A DNA stretch of 64,000 bases from an uncultured Sinobacteraceae bacterium (lineage in GTDB: Bacteria; Pseudomonadota; Gammaproteobacteria; Steroidobacterales; Steroidobacteraceae), in assembly GCA_937902995.1 (NCBI GenBank), contig CALEKY010000078.1, forward strand, positions 1-64,000. The letters are read 5' to 3'. Under the pieces are notes generated by a model. That model was not told the origin of the DNA and ran no database searches. It worked only from the letters and a program-made list of their open reading frames with translations. Position numbers and translations under genes: made by a program. Shown here piece after piece: positions 35,064-44,091 of this stretch (position 1 is the stretch's first letter; each line of letters begins with the position of its first letter).

Positions 35064-35567
35064 ATGAGCGATCTGCGCCGTTACATTCGAGATGTCCCGA
35101 ACTTCCCGAAAGCCGGGATTCTGTTTCGCGACATCATGCCGCTGCTCCGCGAGCATCTTGCCGAAACGATCGATGCGATGAGCGCATTGCTCGCGCCCGA
35201 GGAGTGGCAAGGGATCGACGCCGTTGCGGGCATCGAATCGCGGGGATTCATTCTTGCGGCGGGCTTGGCCCTGCGACACGGCAAAGGTTTCGTGGCCATT
35301 CGCAAACAAGGCAAGTTGCCGCCCCCCGTCGTGAGCGTTCCGTACGATCTCGAATACGGCACCGGGGTGTTGGAAATGCAGGAAGGCCACGGGCGCATCG
35401 TGCTCGTCGACGATGTGCTGGCAACGGGCGGCACGCTCGAAGCCGCAGCAAGTCTCTGCCTCGATGCGGGCTACGAAATTGCGCACGTGATGGTGCTGCT
35501 CGACCTGAAGATCGTGCCGGATTTTCGCTGGGAGCAGCGGCGGGTGCTGTCTGTCTTGCAGTACTGA
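35064..35567 (+). CDS. apt: Adenine phosphoribosyltransferase
   Basis: A 167-residue enzyme converting adenine and PRPP to AMP and pyrophosphate (purine salvage). Landmarks: the N-terminal PNFPKAGILFRDIMPLL (PxFPxxGIxFxDI, adenine binding), GIESRGFILAAGLAL, FVAIRKQGKLP and the PRPP loop RIVLVDDVLATGGTLEAA. Length is slightly short of the usual 170-180, but all motifs are present. Monocistronic here. Confidence 0.95.
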   Translation: MSDLRRYIRDVPNFPKAGILFRDIMPLLREHLAETIDAMSALLAPEEWQGIDAVAGIESRGFILAAGLALRHGKGFVAIRKQGKLPPPVVSVPYDLEYGTGVLEMQEGHGRIVLVDDVLATGGTLEAAASLCLDAGYEIAHVMVLLDLKIVPDFRWEQRRVLSVLQY

Positions 35568-35808
35568 CGGACTCGTTTCGGACCGTTTTCTGCAGACGGG
35601 TGCCGCACAACGGAAAATTGCGGGATCCTGCAAGGAAAAACCGCGAGATCCACAGGACTTGCCGTCCGAAGACAAAACTTTGCCGTATACCAAGGGGTTC
35701 CGCGTAGCCGGCTCGCTTGAACCTGCGCGTTCTACGTCTATGCTCTCGTCGGCTGATTGATTGCAGCGCCGTTGCCAGCGGCGCGGACCGTGAAGCTCGA
35801 GGTACCTC

Positions 35809-36480
35809 ATGAATCGCAAATTGCTCTCCGGCTCGTTCGTCGTTCTTTCCGCATCGCTGCTCATGAGCGCGGCGCAAGCCACGATGCCGGGCGAAGTCGT
35901 CAAGGACTTCAAGCTGACCGACCACACCGGCAAGACGCACACGCTCTACGAGCCGAATTCGACGAAGCCCATCGTGCTCATGATCCAGGGCAACGGTTGC
36001 CCGATCGTGCGTCACGCGATGCACGATCTGAAGCGGATCAGCGAGAAATACGCACCGCAGGGTGTGCGTTTCCTGCTGCTCAATTCGAATCTGCAGGACA
36101 ACCGCCAATCGATTGCCAAGGAGGCCGAGGAGTTCGGCTACCCGTTCCCGATCCTGATCGACAGCAATCAGGAGATCGGCGAGGCCCTACAAGTCGTGCG
36201 CACGGCTGAGGTGTATGTGATCGATCCGCAGACTCGCAAGCTCGTGTATCGCGGCCCCATCGACGATCGTCTGAGCTACGAGCGGCAGCGGCCGCCGCAG
36301 AATCATTGGCTGGTCGAGGCGCTCGATGCCGTGCTTGCCGGGCAGCCTGTGAAGGTGGCGTACAACGATGGCGTCGGCTGTCTCGTGAATTTCCCGAATC
36401 GCGGCAAGAAGTCGCAGTCGCACACTAATCACCAGATGGACCACGACCATCACGATCATCACGACCACAGCCATCACTGA
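35809..36480 (+). CDS. Periplasmic redoxin-like protein with His-rich C-terminal tail
   Basis: A 223-residue protein: signal peptide (1-24), then an AhpC/TSA-type thioredoxin fold (about 28-180) with GEVVKDFKLTDHTGKTHTL and the cysteine region IQGNGCPIVRHAM (C65), which has one Cys rather than CxxC. A second Cys lies late (GVGCLVNFP). The last 20 residues alternate His and Asp/Met (HQMDHDHHDHHDHSHH), a probable metal-binding tail. GAGG precedes the ATG with good spacing. It may be a metal-binding thiol protein or metallochaperone; the family is usually listed as redoxin-domain protein of unknown substrate. Confidence 0.87.
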   Translation: MNRKLLSGSFVVLSASLLMSAAQATMPGEVVKDFKLTDHTGKTHTLYEPNSTKPIVLMIQGNGCPIVRHAMHDLKRISEKYAPQGVRFLLLNSNLQDNRQSIAKEAEEFGYPFPILIDSNQEIGEALQVVRTAEVYVIDPQTRKLVYRGPIDDRLSYERQRPPQNHWLVEALDAVLAGQPVKVAYNDGVGCLVNFPNRGKKSQSHTNHQMDHDHHDHHDHSHH

Positions 36481-36507
36481 TCGTCGCGGCGATCCGGCGA
36501 CATCCCA

Positions 36508-37236
36508 TCACGTCGACTGGGTCGCACGCTCCCTCCCTGCTTCGGAAAGCGCCGCCTCCCCTAGCGGCTCGCGGCGCTTGACCTTCAAGCTCTGCTGCCA
36601 CTCGTAGGCGAAATCTCGATTCGTTCGCGACGCAACCCACGCGGTGACGCTCATCGAGATGAGCGCGCCGAGACTGGCGAGCGCCATGTCCTTGTGCGCA
36701 TCCCAGACATCTCCTTGCGTCCCCAGATACGCAGCACCCAAATCGCCGCCGAAAACTTCCGCTGCCCCCCACTCGAGCAGCTCGTACAACGCCGAGGTCG
36801 ACATCGTCAGGTCGAGCGGCAGGAAATAGCCCCAGAACCCTCTCACGCCGGCAATGCGCAAGAAAACTTCGCGGATCGGATACGCGAGTAGCAATCCGTA
36901 CGCGAAATGCACGACGCGATCGAAGTTGTTGCGCTCCCAGCCGACTAGCTCGTTGAAGGTTCGACCGGTCAACGCCTTGAACCATGCGTCGTAGGGCACT
37001 TCCGCATACGTGTAATGCGCCCCAATCGTATGCAGACACAAGAAAATGAAAATCAACGTGTACGAGATGCGCGATAACGGGAACGCTCGATACGTGAGCC
37101 CGAGCCCCAGCACCGCGAGCACGAACAACACATTCTCGATGACCCAATCCGCGCGATGCCACGGATCGATCGCCAGCGCGAGCCAGAACACCGCCAAGAC
37201 GGCAGCGAGCGAGAGGACGTAGGTTTTGTGGGACAT
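36508..37236 (-). CDS. DUF2238 (YjdF-like) membrane protein
   Basis: A 242-residue multi-pass protein with about six membrane helices. DUF2238 landmarks: FIFLCLHTIGAHYTYAEVPYD, GWERNNFDRVVHFAYGLLLAYPIREVF, STSALYELLEWGAAEVFGGDLGAAYLGTQGDVWDAHKDMALASLGALI. Conserved His, Glu and Asp lie within or near the helices. Function unknown. The ATG at 37236 is used; the upstream in-frame extension to 37308 consists of GACTCGTGA repeat units and is not coding. Confidence 0.9.
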   Translation of the reverse strand: MSHKTYVLSLAAVLAVFWLALAIDPWHRADWVIENVLFVLAVLGLGLTYRAFPLSRISYTLIFIFLCLHTIGAHYTYAEVPYDAWFKALTGRTFNELVGWERNNFDRVVHFAYGLLLAYPIREVFLRIAGVRGFWGYFLPLDLTMSTSALYELLEWGAAEVFGGDLGAAYLGTQGDVWDAHKDMALASLGALISMSVTAWVASRTNRDFAYEWQQSLKVKRREPLGEAALSEAGRERATQST

Positions 37237-37545
37237 GCTCTTGGAACGTGACTCGTGACTGGTGACTCGTTTCGGGTGGTGAGTGGCGAACGGAACTGAG
37301 CCCGACAACTCATCGACCGCTTGCCATCACGCGGCGGCCAACCCCCGCCCAAACTCACGACTCACCAACCCGGAATCGTCCTACAGCCTACAGCCTATCG
37401 CCTACTACGGTCTGCAGCCGCGGCCAAAGCGGCTGTTGGGTGTCGCCTCTCGCCGACTCCGCGAAGAGTGTCGCAGCTTCGCTATAGTCCGTATTCTGCG
37501 GGCGGAGCCCTTCTTGACGATCGACAGCCAACGAGTAGAGACGAG
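37237..37545. repeat. Intergenic repeats between DUF2238 and SH3-protein genes
   Basis: GTGACTCGTGACTGGTGACTC (37250-37270) and CTACAGCCTACAGCCTATCG (37381-37400) units occur. The stretch 37440-37545 should hold the promoter of the following gene; TATAGTCCG near 37484 could be part of a -10 box. Confidence 0.5.
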
Positions 37546-38202
37546 ATGCGGAAATTTCTGGTAGTGGTGTTCGCGATGGTGTGTGCCGTCCCCGCGGGTG
37601 CGGCGACGATGTACATATCGGACGCGCTGACGGTGCCGATGCGGCGCGGACCATCGACGGGTCACAGAATCATTCACGCGGGGTTGCCGGCGGGCACTGC
37701 CCTGGAAGTTCTCGGCGAGGATCGAGAGGCAGGATTCACCCAGGTTCGTACGCCGAACGGCACGGAAGGCTGGGTTCCGACTCAATATCTGACCAAGGAG
37801 CCCATTGCGCGCGATCGTCTTGCCGCCGCTAATCGCCGCATCGAACAGCTCGAAGCCGAGCTCAAGTCGCTCAAGGAGAACTACCAAGAAGTCCGTGGGG
37901 CGCGTACGAGCGCGGAATCGCGTAATTCGGAGCTGGAGAAGCAAACCAAGCAACTCCAAGCGGAGCTCGCCGAGATCCGCCGAGTGTCGGCAACCTCCAT
38001 CGCGCACTACGAAGAAAACAAAGCGCTGAAAACCGAGAACGCCGAGCTTCGGGCCAAGACCACCGAACTGACCGCACGGGTACAACAGCTCGAGCGCAGC
38101 GAGCTGCTTCGGTTCTTCTTGTACGGCGGCGGCCTCGTGATCGCCGGCCTCATCATCGGCGCCGCGATCAAGTCGCGACCGCGACGCAGCTCGTGGGCGT
38201 AG
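37546..38202 (+). CDS. TIGR04211 family SH3 and coiled-coil membrane protein
   Basis: A 218-residue protein: signal peptide (1-19), SH3b domain (about 20-88: MYISDALTVPMRRGPSTGHRIIHAGLPAGTALEVL... NGTEGWVPTQYL), long coiled coil (about 95-185) and one C-terminal membrane helix (about 190-210, LLRFFLYGGGLVIAGLIIGAAIKS) with a basic end. This is the TIGR04211 architecture, widespread in Gammaproteobacteria (E. coli YgiM), linked to envelope integrity. The start at 37546 gives the signal peptide; the upstream open frame covers repeat DNA. Confidence 0.93.
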   Translation: MRKFLVVVFAMVCAVPAGAATMYISDALTVPMRRGPSTGHRIIHAGLPAGTALEVLGEDREAGFTQVRTPNGTEGWVPTQYLTKEPIARDRLAAANRRIEQLEAELKSLKENYQEVRGARTSAESRNSELEKQTKQLQAELAEIRRVSATSIAHYEENKALKTENAELRAKTTELTARVQQLERSELLRFFLYGGGLVIAGLIIGAAIKSRPRRSSWA

Positions 38203-38302
38203 CCCACGAGCTGCAGACTGAAGACTGAAGGCTGAAGACTGAAGGCTGAAGGAAGAGCGCCGGGCGCGTCCGCGCGCCTTCTACGAATCACGAGTCACTA
38301 GA
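38203..38302. repeat. Composite intergenic repeat
   Basis: Units of CTGAAGA/GGCTGAA (38212-38250) are followed by GAAGAGCGCCGGGCGCGTCC and GCGCGCC (palindromic part), then ACGAATCACGAGTCACTAG (38284-38302). It shows the typical order of the composite element in this genome. Confidence 0.7.
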
Positions 38303-40063
38303 CTAGAACAGCTCCCCCGCCTCCCCTCCAATCATCTGCGCCCGCACGAGCGGGATCGGCGGGCCGCCGTACGATAAGAATTCATCGTGGAATTGCTTGC
38401 GCGTCCTGCCGGGGTTCGCGGCAAGCCAGTCCTCGCGCAGCTTTCTGATCATCAGTTTGCCCATCGTGTAGTTGAGGTATGCGGGATCGTACGTGCCGCG
38501 CGCCGCTTGCTGCCGCGCATTGCCCGGATCCTGATAGGCCTTTTCCTTGAACATCTGCTCGCACGCTTCCACAGTCATGCCCTGCGTGTGCAAACCGATT
38601 GCGCACATGAAACGGACGTTTCTCAAGAGTGCATTCAGAAGCTGTCCGATCTCGAGCTCGGGTTTGCCGTTCGCCAAGCCCTCTTCGATCATGAGCTCTT
38701 CGGTGTAGTGCGCCCACCCTTCCGCGAAGGCATAACCGACGAAGAGCTGGCCGAATCGCCACGGCGAACGGTTCGCATGCAGAAAGTGCAGGAAATGTCC
38801 CGGCCACACCTCATGTACGGATGTGAATAACAAGTCCGCCTTGCCCGGCAGATAGGCCTCTTGCTCTTCCTTCGGCCACGCGGGATCCGGCGGTGCGATG
38901 TAATACACCGACGGCAAGCCTTTCTCGTACGGACCGGGAATATTGATGTACGCGAAATTCTGCCGTTGATAGGCCGGCGCCTCTTCCACGCGCGCCTCTT
39001 CCGTGCCGGGAATCGAAACGATGTCGCGCTCGACGATGAACTGACGCAGCTCGGCCAACTGTGCACGCGCGCCCGCCACCGCGCCGCCTTCCGGTTTGTC
39101 TGCGGCCTGCTTGGCGATGCATTTGTCGATCGACGCCTTCGGAAGATAGAGGTCGCAGGCAGCTCGCAGTTTCGCAAGATTGCGTTCCAGATCCGCGCGG
39201 CCGACCTCCTCCAATTTTCCGAGCGGCGTCGTGACGCCTTCGGTCATCTGCAGCATGAGCGCAAAGCGCTCGGCGCCCAGCGCAAAGTCATTCGTCGCCT
39301 TTGGCCGTTGCTCTTCGAGCCACTTGGCAAGCTCGCTCATGGCCTGCGCCGCCGTTTCGATCGCTTCGCTGAGCTCCTTTTGCAGCGCTGCGTCTTGCAC
39401 CTCCGCAAATGCCTGCGGCACGTCGCTACGGAAGAATTCCGCAAGTCCGCCGAAACCTGCTACACCGAAATCGATGTATGTGCGAGGCATCGGCGCGCTC
39501 GCCAGATTCGTACGGATCTGCTGAGCGGCGATCGGCAGCGCACGCGCATAGCTCACGAATGCCTTCAGGCGCTGTGCGGGCGGCGCGTAGGGCACGGACA
39601 CGTACGTGCTCGGATCGAGCCCCGTGCCGAAATAGAACGTAGGATTGGTGTAAGGCATTCGCGCATCGCGCAGCCAGAAAAGGTCTTGATCGATCCGGTT
39701 CAGCACGTAATCGCGCTGAAAGCGCAGCTCCGGCGTCGGCAGTTGCTCATCGCTGAATTCGAACACTTCGGTGCGCAGTTTCTCGAGCCGCGCGATCTCC
39801 GTTTGAATGCCCTCGGCACTCCAATCCGGCAACCGTCCGTCGAACTCGTGCCGGCCGCTCATCACCGCAAAGGCAGGTTGAGCCTGAAAATAATCTTCGA
39901 TGAATCGATCGACGAACTGCACCCATGCGCCTGAAGCGTTCGCCGTATCCTGGGACGCCGGCACAGGCGCACGATTGCAGGCCGCGAGCAGGACGAATGC
40001 GCCGAGCAACGCACCGCGTGCCGACGCTCGCACGCAAGCTAGGTTCGAATGGCGGATAGGCAT
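38303..40063 (-). CDS. DUF885 family lipoprotein, metallopeptidase-like
   Basis: A 586-residue protein with lipobox LLAAC (Cys29) and a DUF885 domain over nearly all the rest. The defining motif SVHEVWPGHFLHFLH appears at about 425-439, followed by YAFAEGWAHYTEELMIEEG, which carries the Glu ligand region. DUF885 proteins look like zinc metallopeptidases of gluzincin type. GGGAGC precedes the ATG. Alone between repeats and the TonB receptor gene. Confidence 0.92.
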   Translation of the reverse strand: MPIRHSNLACVRASARGALLGAFVLLAACNRAPVPASQDTANASGAWVQFVDRFIEDYFQAQPAFAVMSGRHEFDGRLPDWSAEGIQTEIARLEKLRTEVFEFSDEQLPTPELRFQRDYVLNRIDQDLFWLRDARMPYTNPTFYFGTGLDPSTYVSVPYAPPAQRLKAFVSYARALPIAAQQIRTNLASAPMPRTYIDFGVAGFGGLAEFFRSDVPQAFAEVQDAALQKELSEAIETAAQAMSELAKWLEEQRPKATNDFALGAERFALMLQMTEGVTTPLGKLEEVGRADLERNLAKLRAACDLYLPKASIDKCIAKQAADKPEGGAVAGARAQLAELRQFIVERDIVSIPGTEEARVEEAPAYQRQNFAYINIPGPYEKGLPSVYYIAPPDPAWPKEEQEAYLPGKADLLFTSVHEVWPGHFLHFLHANRSPWRFGQLFVGYAFAEGWAHYTEELMIEEGLANGKPELEIGQLLNALLRNVRFMCAIGLHTQGMTVEACEQMFKEKAYQDPGNARQQAARGTYDPAYLNYTMGKLMIRKLREDWLAANPGRTRKQFHDEFLSYGGPPIPLVRAQMIGGEAGELF

Positions 40064-40131
40064 GAGCAGCTCCCGTAGTCCGCAAGAAATACGGGCAGTC
40101 TAACAAGAACGCTAGATGCCGCAGACGCGCT

Positions 40132-42510
40132 TCAGAAAGTGATGCGCGCCGTCAACCCGTACGTCCGCGGTACATTCGTGAGATACCCCACGCGCGCGCG
40201 AGTGCCGCGCTCGCGGTCGATGGACAGCAATGCGCGTTCATCCCAGATGTTGTTCACGAATGCCGCCGCCTCGAATCGCTCGTTGCGTATGCCGAAACGA
40301 AGGTTGCCGAGCTGATACTCGGGCAGCTTCGGATCGAAGCGGAATTCGCTGATCGTGGGATCGCCGAACGTGAAGAACCCGACGCCCGGACAGCCGATGC
40401 AACCGAACGGCGGTTCCTGATCTGCGAGCTGCGTGTACGAGGAACCCACGTGCTGGACCGTCAAGCTCGCAAATCCCTCGAACCCTGCGATGGGTTGCAT
40501 GTACGTCACGCTGAGCGCCGCTTGGAATTCCGGCGAGGTCGGCAAGCGATTGCCCTTGCGGATACCGGCGATGGGCGCGTCTCCTGAAAATTGCGATTCC
40601 GTGATCTCCGCATTCACATACGTGGCCGACAAGCCGAAGTCCCAGTTCTCGTTCGGTCGCGCAAAGAGCTCGATTTCCGCACCGAGGCTTTCCGCTTGCG
40701 CGTTCATGACGATGCGCGACGAGCATGAACCGGCATCAGCGATCACTTGCAGATCGTCGATATCCGAATAGAACACGGCGGCGTTGAACGTGATGCGCCG
40801 ATCGGCACTTTGCGTTTTGGCGCCGATTTCGTAGTTGAGCACTTTCTCGTCCTTGAACGTGGGCTTGCCGCCGTAAGTGACGAGATCGTCAGCGGAGCAC
40901 AGCGTGACGTTCAACGGATCGTTGATACCGCCGAGCCTGAAACCGCGCGAAACTTGCGCATTGAACGCAACCGTATCGGATGGCCTGAACTGCACGATCA
41001 CGCGCGGCGAGAAACCGTCCGAGCTGGTCGACCCCGGTTCGCGCGTATAGCCGACGTCGGCAAAGACACCGGCGAATGTGAGGAAGCGCTCTTCCTCGAA
41101 GTCGTAGTAGCGGACACCGGCGATCAGGCTCCACTGATCGTTGAAATGCAGGGTACCCTCGCCGAAGATCGCGAGCTGTTTGAAATCGTAAGGCACTTCC
41201 GAGTAATACGGCGTATTCGGCGGTGCATTGAATGCCGGGCTCGTCGGGAATCCCAGCCGCGTGAGCAACGCGTCGTAACCGGGTGTCGGCAAGTTCTGTC
41301 CGTAATCCCGATCGATGTTTTGATAGAACGCACCGACCAACCACTCGAATGCGCCGCCGCCGTCGGAAGCGAGACGCACTTCCTGACTGAACGCTTTCAA
41401 CGTCGTCGTATCGATCAACGGCGAGCTCAACCGCACTTCGGCCGACGTCACCTCGGTGCCTCCCAAGCTCAGCGTCACGCTGCCGGTCAATGAGCTCGCA
41501 TCGCGTACGACGACGACGTCGCGATCCGTATAGGAAGTGATCGAAGTCAACGTGACCCCGCCGAAACCCACCTCGAGCTTCAAATCGGCGAGCAGGAACT
41601 CGTCCTCGAGACCTTCCCTGAGTTGCGTGACCTGTCCGCGCCTGCCTGGATTCACGGGCGGCTCGGTCGTCGTGTACGGATTGCCCAGAATGTTGTACAC
41701 GTCGATACGCGGAAAACCGTCGGTATCCAGCCTCTGGTACACGATGCGCGGGGTGATCGAGAAGTTCTCGTTGGGCCGAATCAGCATGGCGATACGTCCG
41801 CCGGACTTCGTGCCGCCGTTGACGTCTTCGATGACGCCGCGACCCGGATAGTGGGAATCGATGAAGCCCGCAAGCTCGTTGTGATAGCCGACAATGCGCA
41901 GCGCGGCGTTGCCGCCGATGGGCAGGTTCACGGCTGCTTTCGTCGACCAGCCGAAATCGGAATCCGTGCCCGAATGCGCAGTGAGATCCACGATGCCCTC
42001 GAATGCGTCGAGTTCGGGTTGGCGCGTGATGTAGCGCAGCGTTCCGGCGGCAGAGCCTGCACCGAACAACGTACCTTGCGGCCCGCGCAAGACTTCGAGC
42101 CTCGCAAGGTCGAACAGGTCGAGATCGGGCGTGAAGAGCGCTTGCGAGATTGCCGATTCGTCGAGATACACGCCGATCGATTCTTTGACGCCGCCGACCA
42201 GATCGCGCACCACTTGACCGGCACTGATCCCGCGAATGGCGACCTGGCTCTGCCCTGGTCCCAAGTCGGTCATGATGAGACCCGACACGTTGCGCGAAAG
42301 CTCGATGACGTTTCCTGCTCCCGAATTGCGAATCTGCTGTTCGTTCGTGGCAGAGACGGAGAACGGCACTTCCTGAAGATCCGCCTCTCGTTTCGTGGCC
42401 GTGACGATGATGCGTTCGAGAGGCTGATCCGGTTGGTCGGCCGCAAGAACCGTCACTGGAACGACGAGAGCAGGCGCAATACAACCGAGCAAGGCAACTG
42501 ATCGACGCAT
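40132..42510 (-). CDS. TonB-dependent outer-membrane receptor
   Basis: A 792-residue receptor: signal peptide (1-23), TonB box-like LERIIVTATKRE (about 31-42), plug domain (about 45-160; PFSVSATNEQQIRNSGAGNVIELSRNVSGLIM, IRGISAGQ, RLEVLRGPQGTLFGAGSAAGTLRYITRQP) and a 22-strand barrel ending in the aromatic signature TYGLTARITF. AAAGGAG precedes the ATG. The sequence type (many such receptors with RDLVGGVKESIGVYLDE) resembles the sphingomonad and gammaproteobacterial iron or complex-substrate receptors; ligand unknown. No adjacent ExbB/TonB or sigma/anti-sigma genes. Confidence 0.95.
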   Translation of the reverse strand: MRRSVALLGCIAPALVVPVTVLAADQPDQPLERIIVTATKREADLQEVPFSVSATNEQQIRNSGAGNVIELSRNVSGLIMTDLGPGQSQVAIRGISAGQVVRDLVGGVKESIGVYLDESAISQALFTPDLDLFDLARLEVLRGPQGTLFGAGSAAGTLRYITRQPELDAFEGIVDLTAHSGTDSDFGWSTKAAVNLPIGGNAALRIVGYHNELAGFIDSHYPGRGVIEDVNGGTKSGGRIAMLIRPNENFSITPRIVYQRLDTDGFPRIDVYNILGNPYTTTEPPVNPGRRGQVTQLREGLEDEFLLADLKLEVGFGGVTLTSITSYTDRDVVVVRDASSLTGSVTLSLGGTEVTSAEVRLSSPLIDTTTLKAFSQEVRLASDGGGAFEWLVGAFYQNIDRDYGQNLPTPGYDALLTRLGFPTSPAFNAPPNTPYYSEVPYDFKQLAIFGEGTLHFNDQWSLIAGVRYYDFEEERFLTFAGVFADVGYTREPGSTSSDGFSPRVIVQFRPSDTVAFNAQVSRGFRLGGINDPLNVTLCSADDLVTYGGKPTFKDEKVLNYEIGAKTQSADRRITFNAAVFYSDIDDLQVIADAGSCSSRIVMNAQAESLGAEIELFARPNENWDFGLSATYVNAEITESQFSGDAPIAGIRKGNRLPTSPEFQAALSVTYMQPIAGFEGFASLTVQHVGSSYTQLADQEPPFGCIGCPGVGFFTFGDPTISEFRFDPKLPEYQLGNLRFGIRNERFEAAAFVNNIWDERALLSIDRERGTRARVGYLTNVPRTYGLTARITF

Positions 42511-42810
42511 GACTTCTCCTTTGCATGCAAGTCGTTATTGGCCGTGCATGGCCGAAGTCGAGATCCGGCACGCGAGACGCGGCCAGAGGCTGCCAGAAAG
42601 CCGATCGGAAGTGTTCTCGCCCTTCGCTTTCCCGCAAATACGGATTACACGCAAGGGCGTGAGTGTTGCGCGGTCAACTTCATAGGAAGGGAAAAGGGAA
42701 AGGGGAAAAAGGGAAAGGGGAAAGGGGAAAAGGGAAATGATTACGCGCCGACGCTTGCAGAGACTACAGCTTGTAGTCGACGCTCGCATGCCTTGGGAAT
42801 CCCGCCCGCA
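42511..42810. repeat. Intergenic region with GGGAAA tract upstream of the TonB receptor
   Basis: A polypurine tract of GGGAAAAGGG-type units spans about 42685-42738, the reverse orientation of the CCCTTTT tracts elsewhere. No gene. The receptor promoter is expected between 42520 and 42680; none is clear. Confidence 0.55.
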
Positions 42811-42965
42811 AATAAAGTGAAGCCCCGTCGCGAGAGGCGGGGCTTCGTCGCCTGAATCGTTCGCTTCGTCTGAACACTAGAGTCAGGATCGAAACGGATC
42901 CAAGCACGGAAGTGCTCCGTTCCAGTCTACAGCCGGTAGTCCGAGATTCGGACTTGCGGCTTTCG
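42811..42965 (-). ncRNA. Candidate structured small RNA with terminator
   Basis: On the minus strand, three hairpins follow one another and no protein is encoded. Hairpin 1 (42961-42931) is AGCCG-2x2 loop-AGTCCGA-ATC-TCGGACT-CGGCT. Hairpin 2 (42921-42893) is AACGGA-GCAC-TTCC-GTGC-bulge-TCCGTT. Hairpin 3 (42846-42819) is GAAGCCCCG ... CGGGGCTTC with the T-rich CACTTTATTT after it. Hairpin 3 looks like a terminator. The region lies between the rhomboid gene and the TonB receptor gene, both on the minus strand, so it may be a small RNA or a long leader/attenuator. No family recognised. Confidence 0.4.
42819..42846 (-). terminator. Terminator-like hairpin, minus strand
   Basis: A 9-bp stem (GAAGCCCCG / CGGGGCTTC, 10-nt loop) is followed on the minus strand by ACTTTATTT. 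The T-run is interrupted, so efficiency is uncertain. Confidence 0.6.
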
Positions 42966-43134
42966 AGCTGATAACTTTGCTCCTTCCGTTGCAACGACGC
43001 TTCGCAGGCGCTCTCGGTTCCTCGCGTTCGAAAAACTCGCGCGGGCCGAGATGTCGGACGGTCGCTTACGTGGCGTGACTCGTGACTCAAGGATCGTGAG
43101 TGGCGAGAGGTGAGTTGTAAAGGCCCACAGCCCT

Positions 43135-43737
43135 TTAAAACAGATTTCGCAGCAAGTTCCCGTACGCCTGCGGCGCAAGCAGCGCGACGAACGCCAACCC
43201 GGTCAACGCACCGCCCAAGTGAGCATCGTGATTGATGCGGCCGTGCGGTTGCTTCGATGCCCAGTAGGTGTATGCAAGGTATCCGACGGCGAACAGCGGC
43301 GCCGGAATCGGGACCGGAATCGGAATGATGAATAACCTCTGCTCGGGATAGAACACGATCGAAGCGAACAGCACTGCTGAAATCGCGCCGGAGGCACCGA
43401 GACAGGCGTAATTCGGATCGCGTTTGTGTTTGTAATACGTCCCTAGGTGGCTCACCAGCAATCCGGCCGCGTAGAGCACGGCGAACCAGAACGTGCCGAT
43501 GAAGCGCTCCAGGCCGAAGGCGAAGAAATAGAACGTCAGCATGTTGAACAGCAGGTGCATGAGGTCCCCGTGCACCAGGCCGCTCGTGACGATCGTGTGG
43601 TATTCCTTGCGCCGTAAGAACCAGAACGGGCGAAAGAGGCATGCGTCGAGCAGTTTCGGCGAGCCGTAAAGCGCCAGCAGGCTCGTAGCAATCGTGACGA
43701 CGAAAATGATCAGGGCAGCGGAAATCTGCAAATTCAC
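43135..43737 (-). CDS. Rhomboid-family intramembrane serine protease
   Basis: A 200-residue six-helix membrane protein. The catalytic Ser is S116 in GASGAISAV and the His is H173 in NHDAHLGGALTG; the HGDLMHLLFNM loop with its conserved His/Asn (residues 56-65) is also present. It cleaves transmembrane or near-membrane segments of other proteins. One conceivable target in this window is the surface protein at 49508-50686, whose C-terminus resembles the GlyGly-CTERM signal processed by rhombosortases. The sequence does not show whether this is a rhombosortase or a general rhomboid. Confidence 0.93.
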   Translation of the reverse strand: MNLQISAALIIFVVTIATSLLALYGSPKLLDACLFRPFWFLRRKEYHTIVTSGLVHGDLMHLLFNMLTFYFFAFGLERFIGTFWFAVLYAAGLLVSHLGTYYKHKRDPNYACLGASGAISAVLFASIVFYPEQRLFIIPIPVPIPAPLFAVGYLAYTYWASKQPHGRINHDAHLGGALTGLAFVALLAPQAYGNLLRNLF

Positions 43738-44091
43738 GTTTCGAAATCCCGGCAGCGATCTGTCGACAAGGTGCGCAAGTATGCCTCAGCAGGACGGTCG
43801 TGATTCGTGATCCGCGATTCGTAGCCCCGACGGCGGTACGTCGTCGCGGCCGCTCTTGCCGTAGCTATCGGATCGACACCTGGACGGTCTGCATTTTGGA
43901 TTGACCTCGGCCGTCGTTCGCAATGACGGGTCAGATGCAGGTCCGCCCGACCGTGTCCGCAGTCCCTGCGGAAATTCGTTCATCCGCCCCACGGAACAGC
44001 CTACCCCCGACGGATCACGAATCACGGATCACGATTCACGACTCCTTTTCCCCCTTCCCTCACCTCCCCCCGCCGGCCGTACCATACGCAC
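43738..44091. repeat. Intergenic repeats between rhomboid and lpxO genes
   Basis: TCGTGATTCGTGATCC (43798-43813) and ATCACGAATCACGGATCACG (44014-44033) units are present, then a short polypyrimidine tract (44042-44070). At 43898-43928, read on the minus strand, CGTCATTGCGAACGACGGCC followed by GAGGTCAATCC resembles a widespread GTCATTGCGAG...CAATCC repetitive element. No gene seen. Confidence 0.5.

Noticed and set aside
36508..37308. N-terminal extension of the DUF2238 protein to 37308
   Set aside because: The extra 24 codons are translated GACTCGTGA repeat units; the membrane protein begins naturally at 37236.
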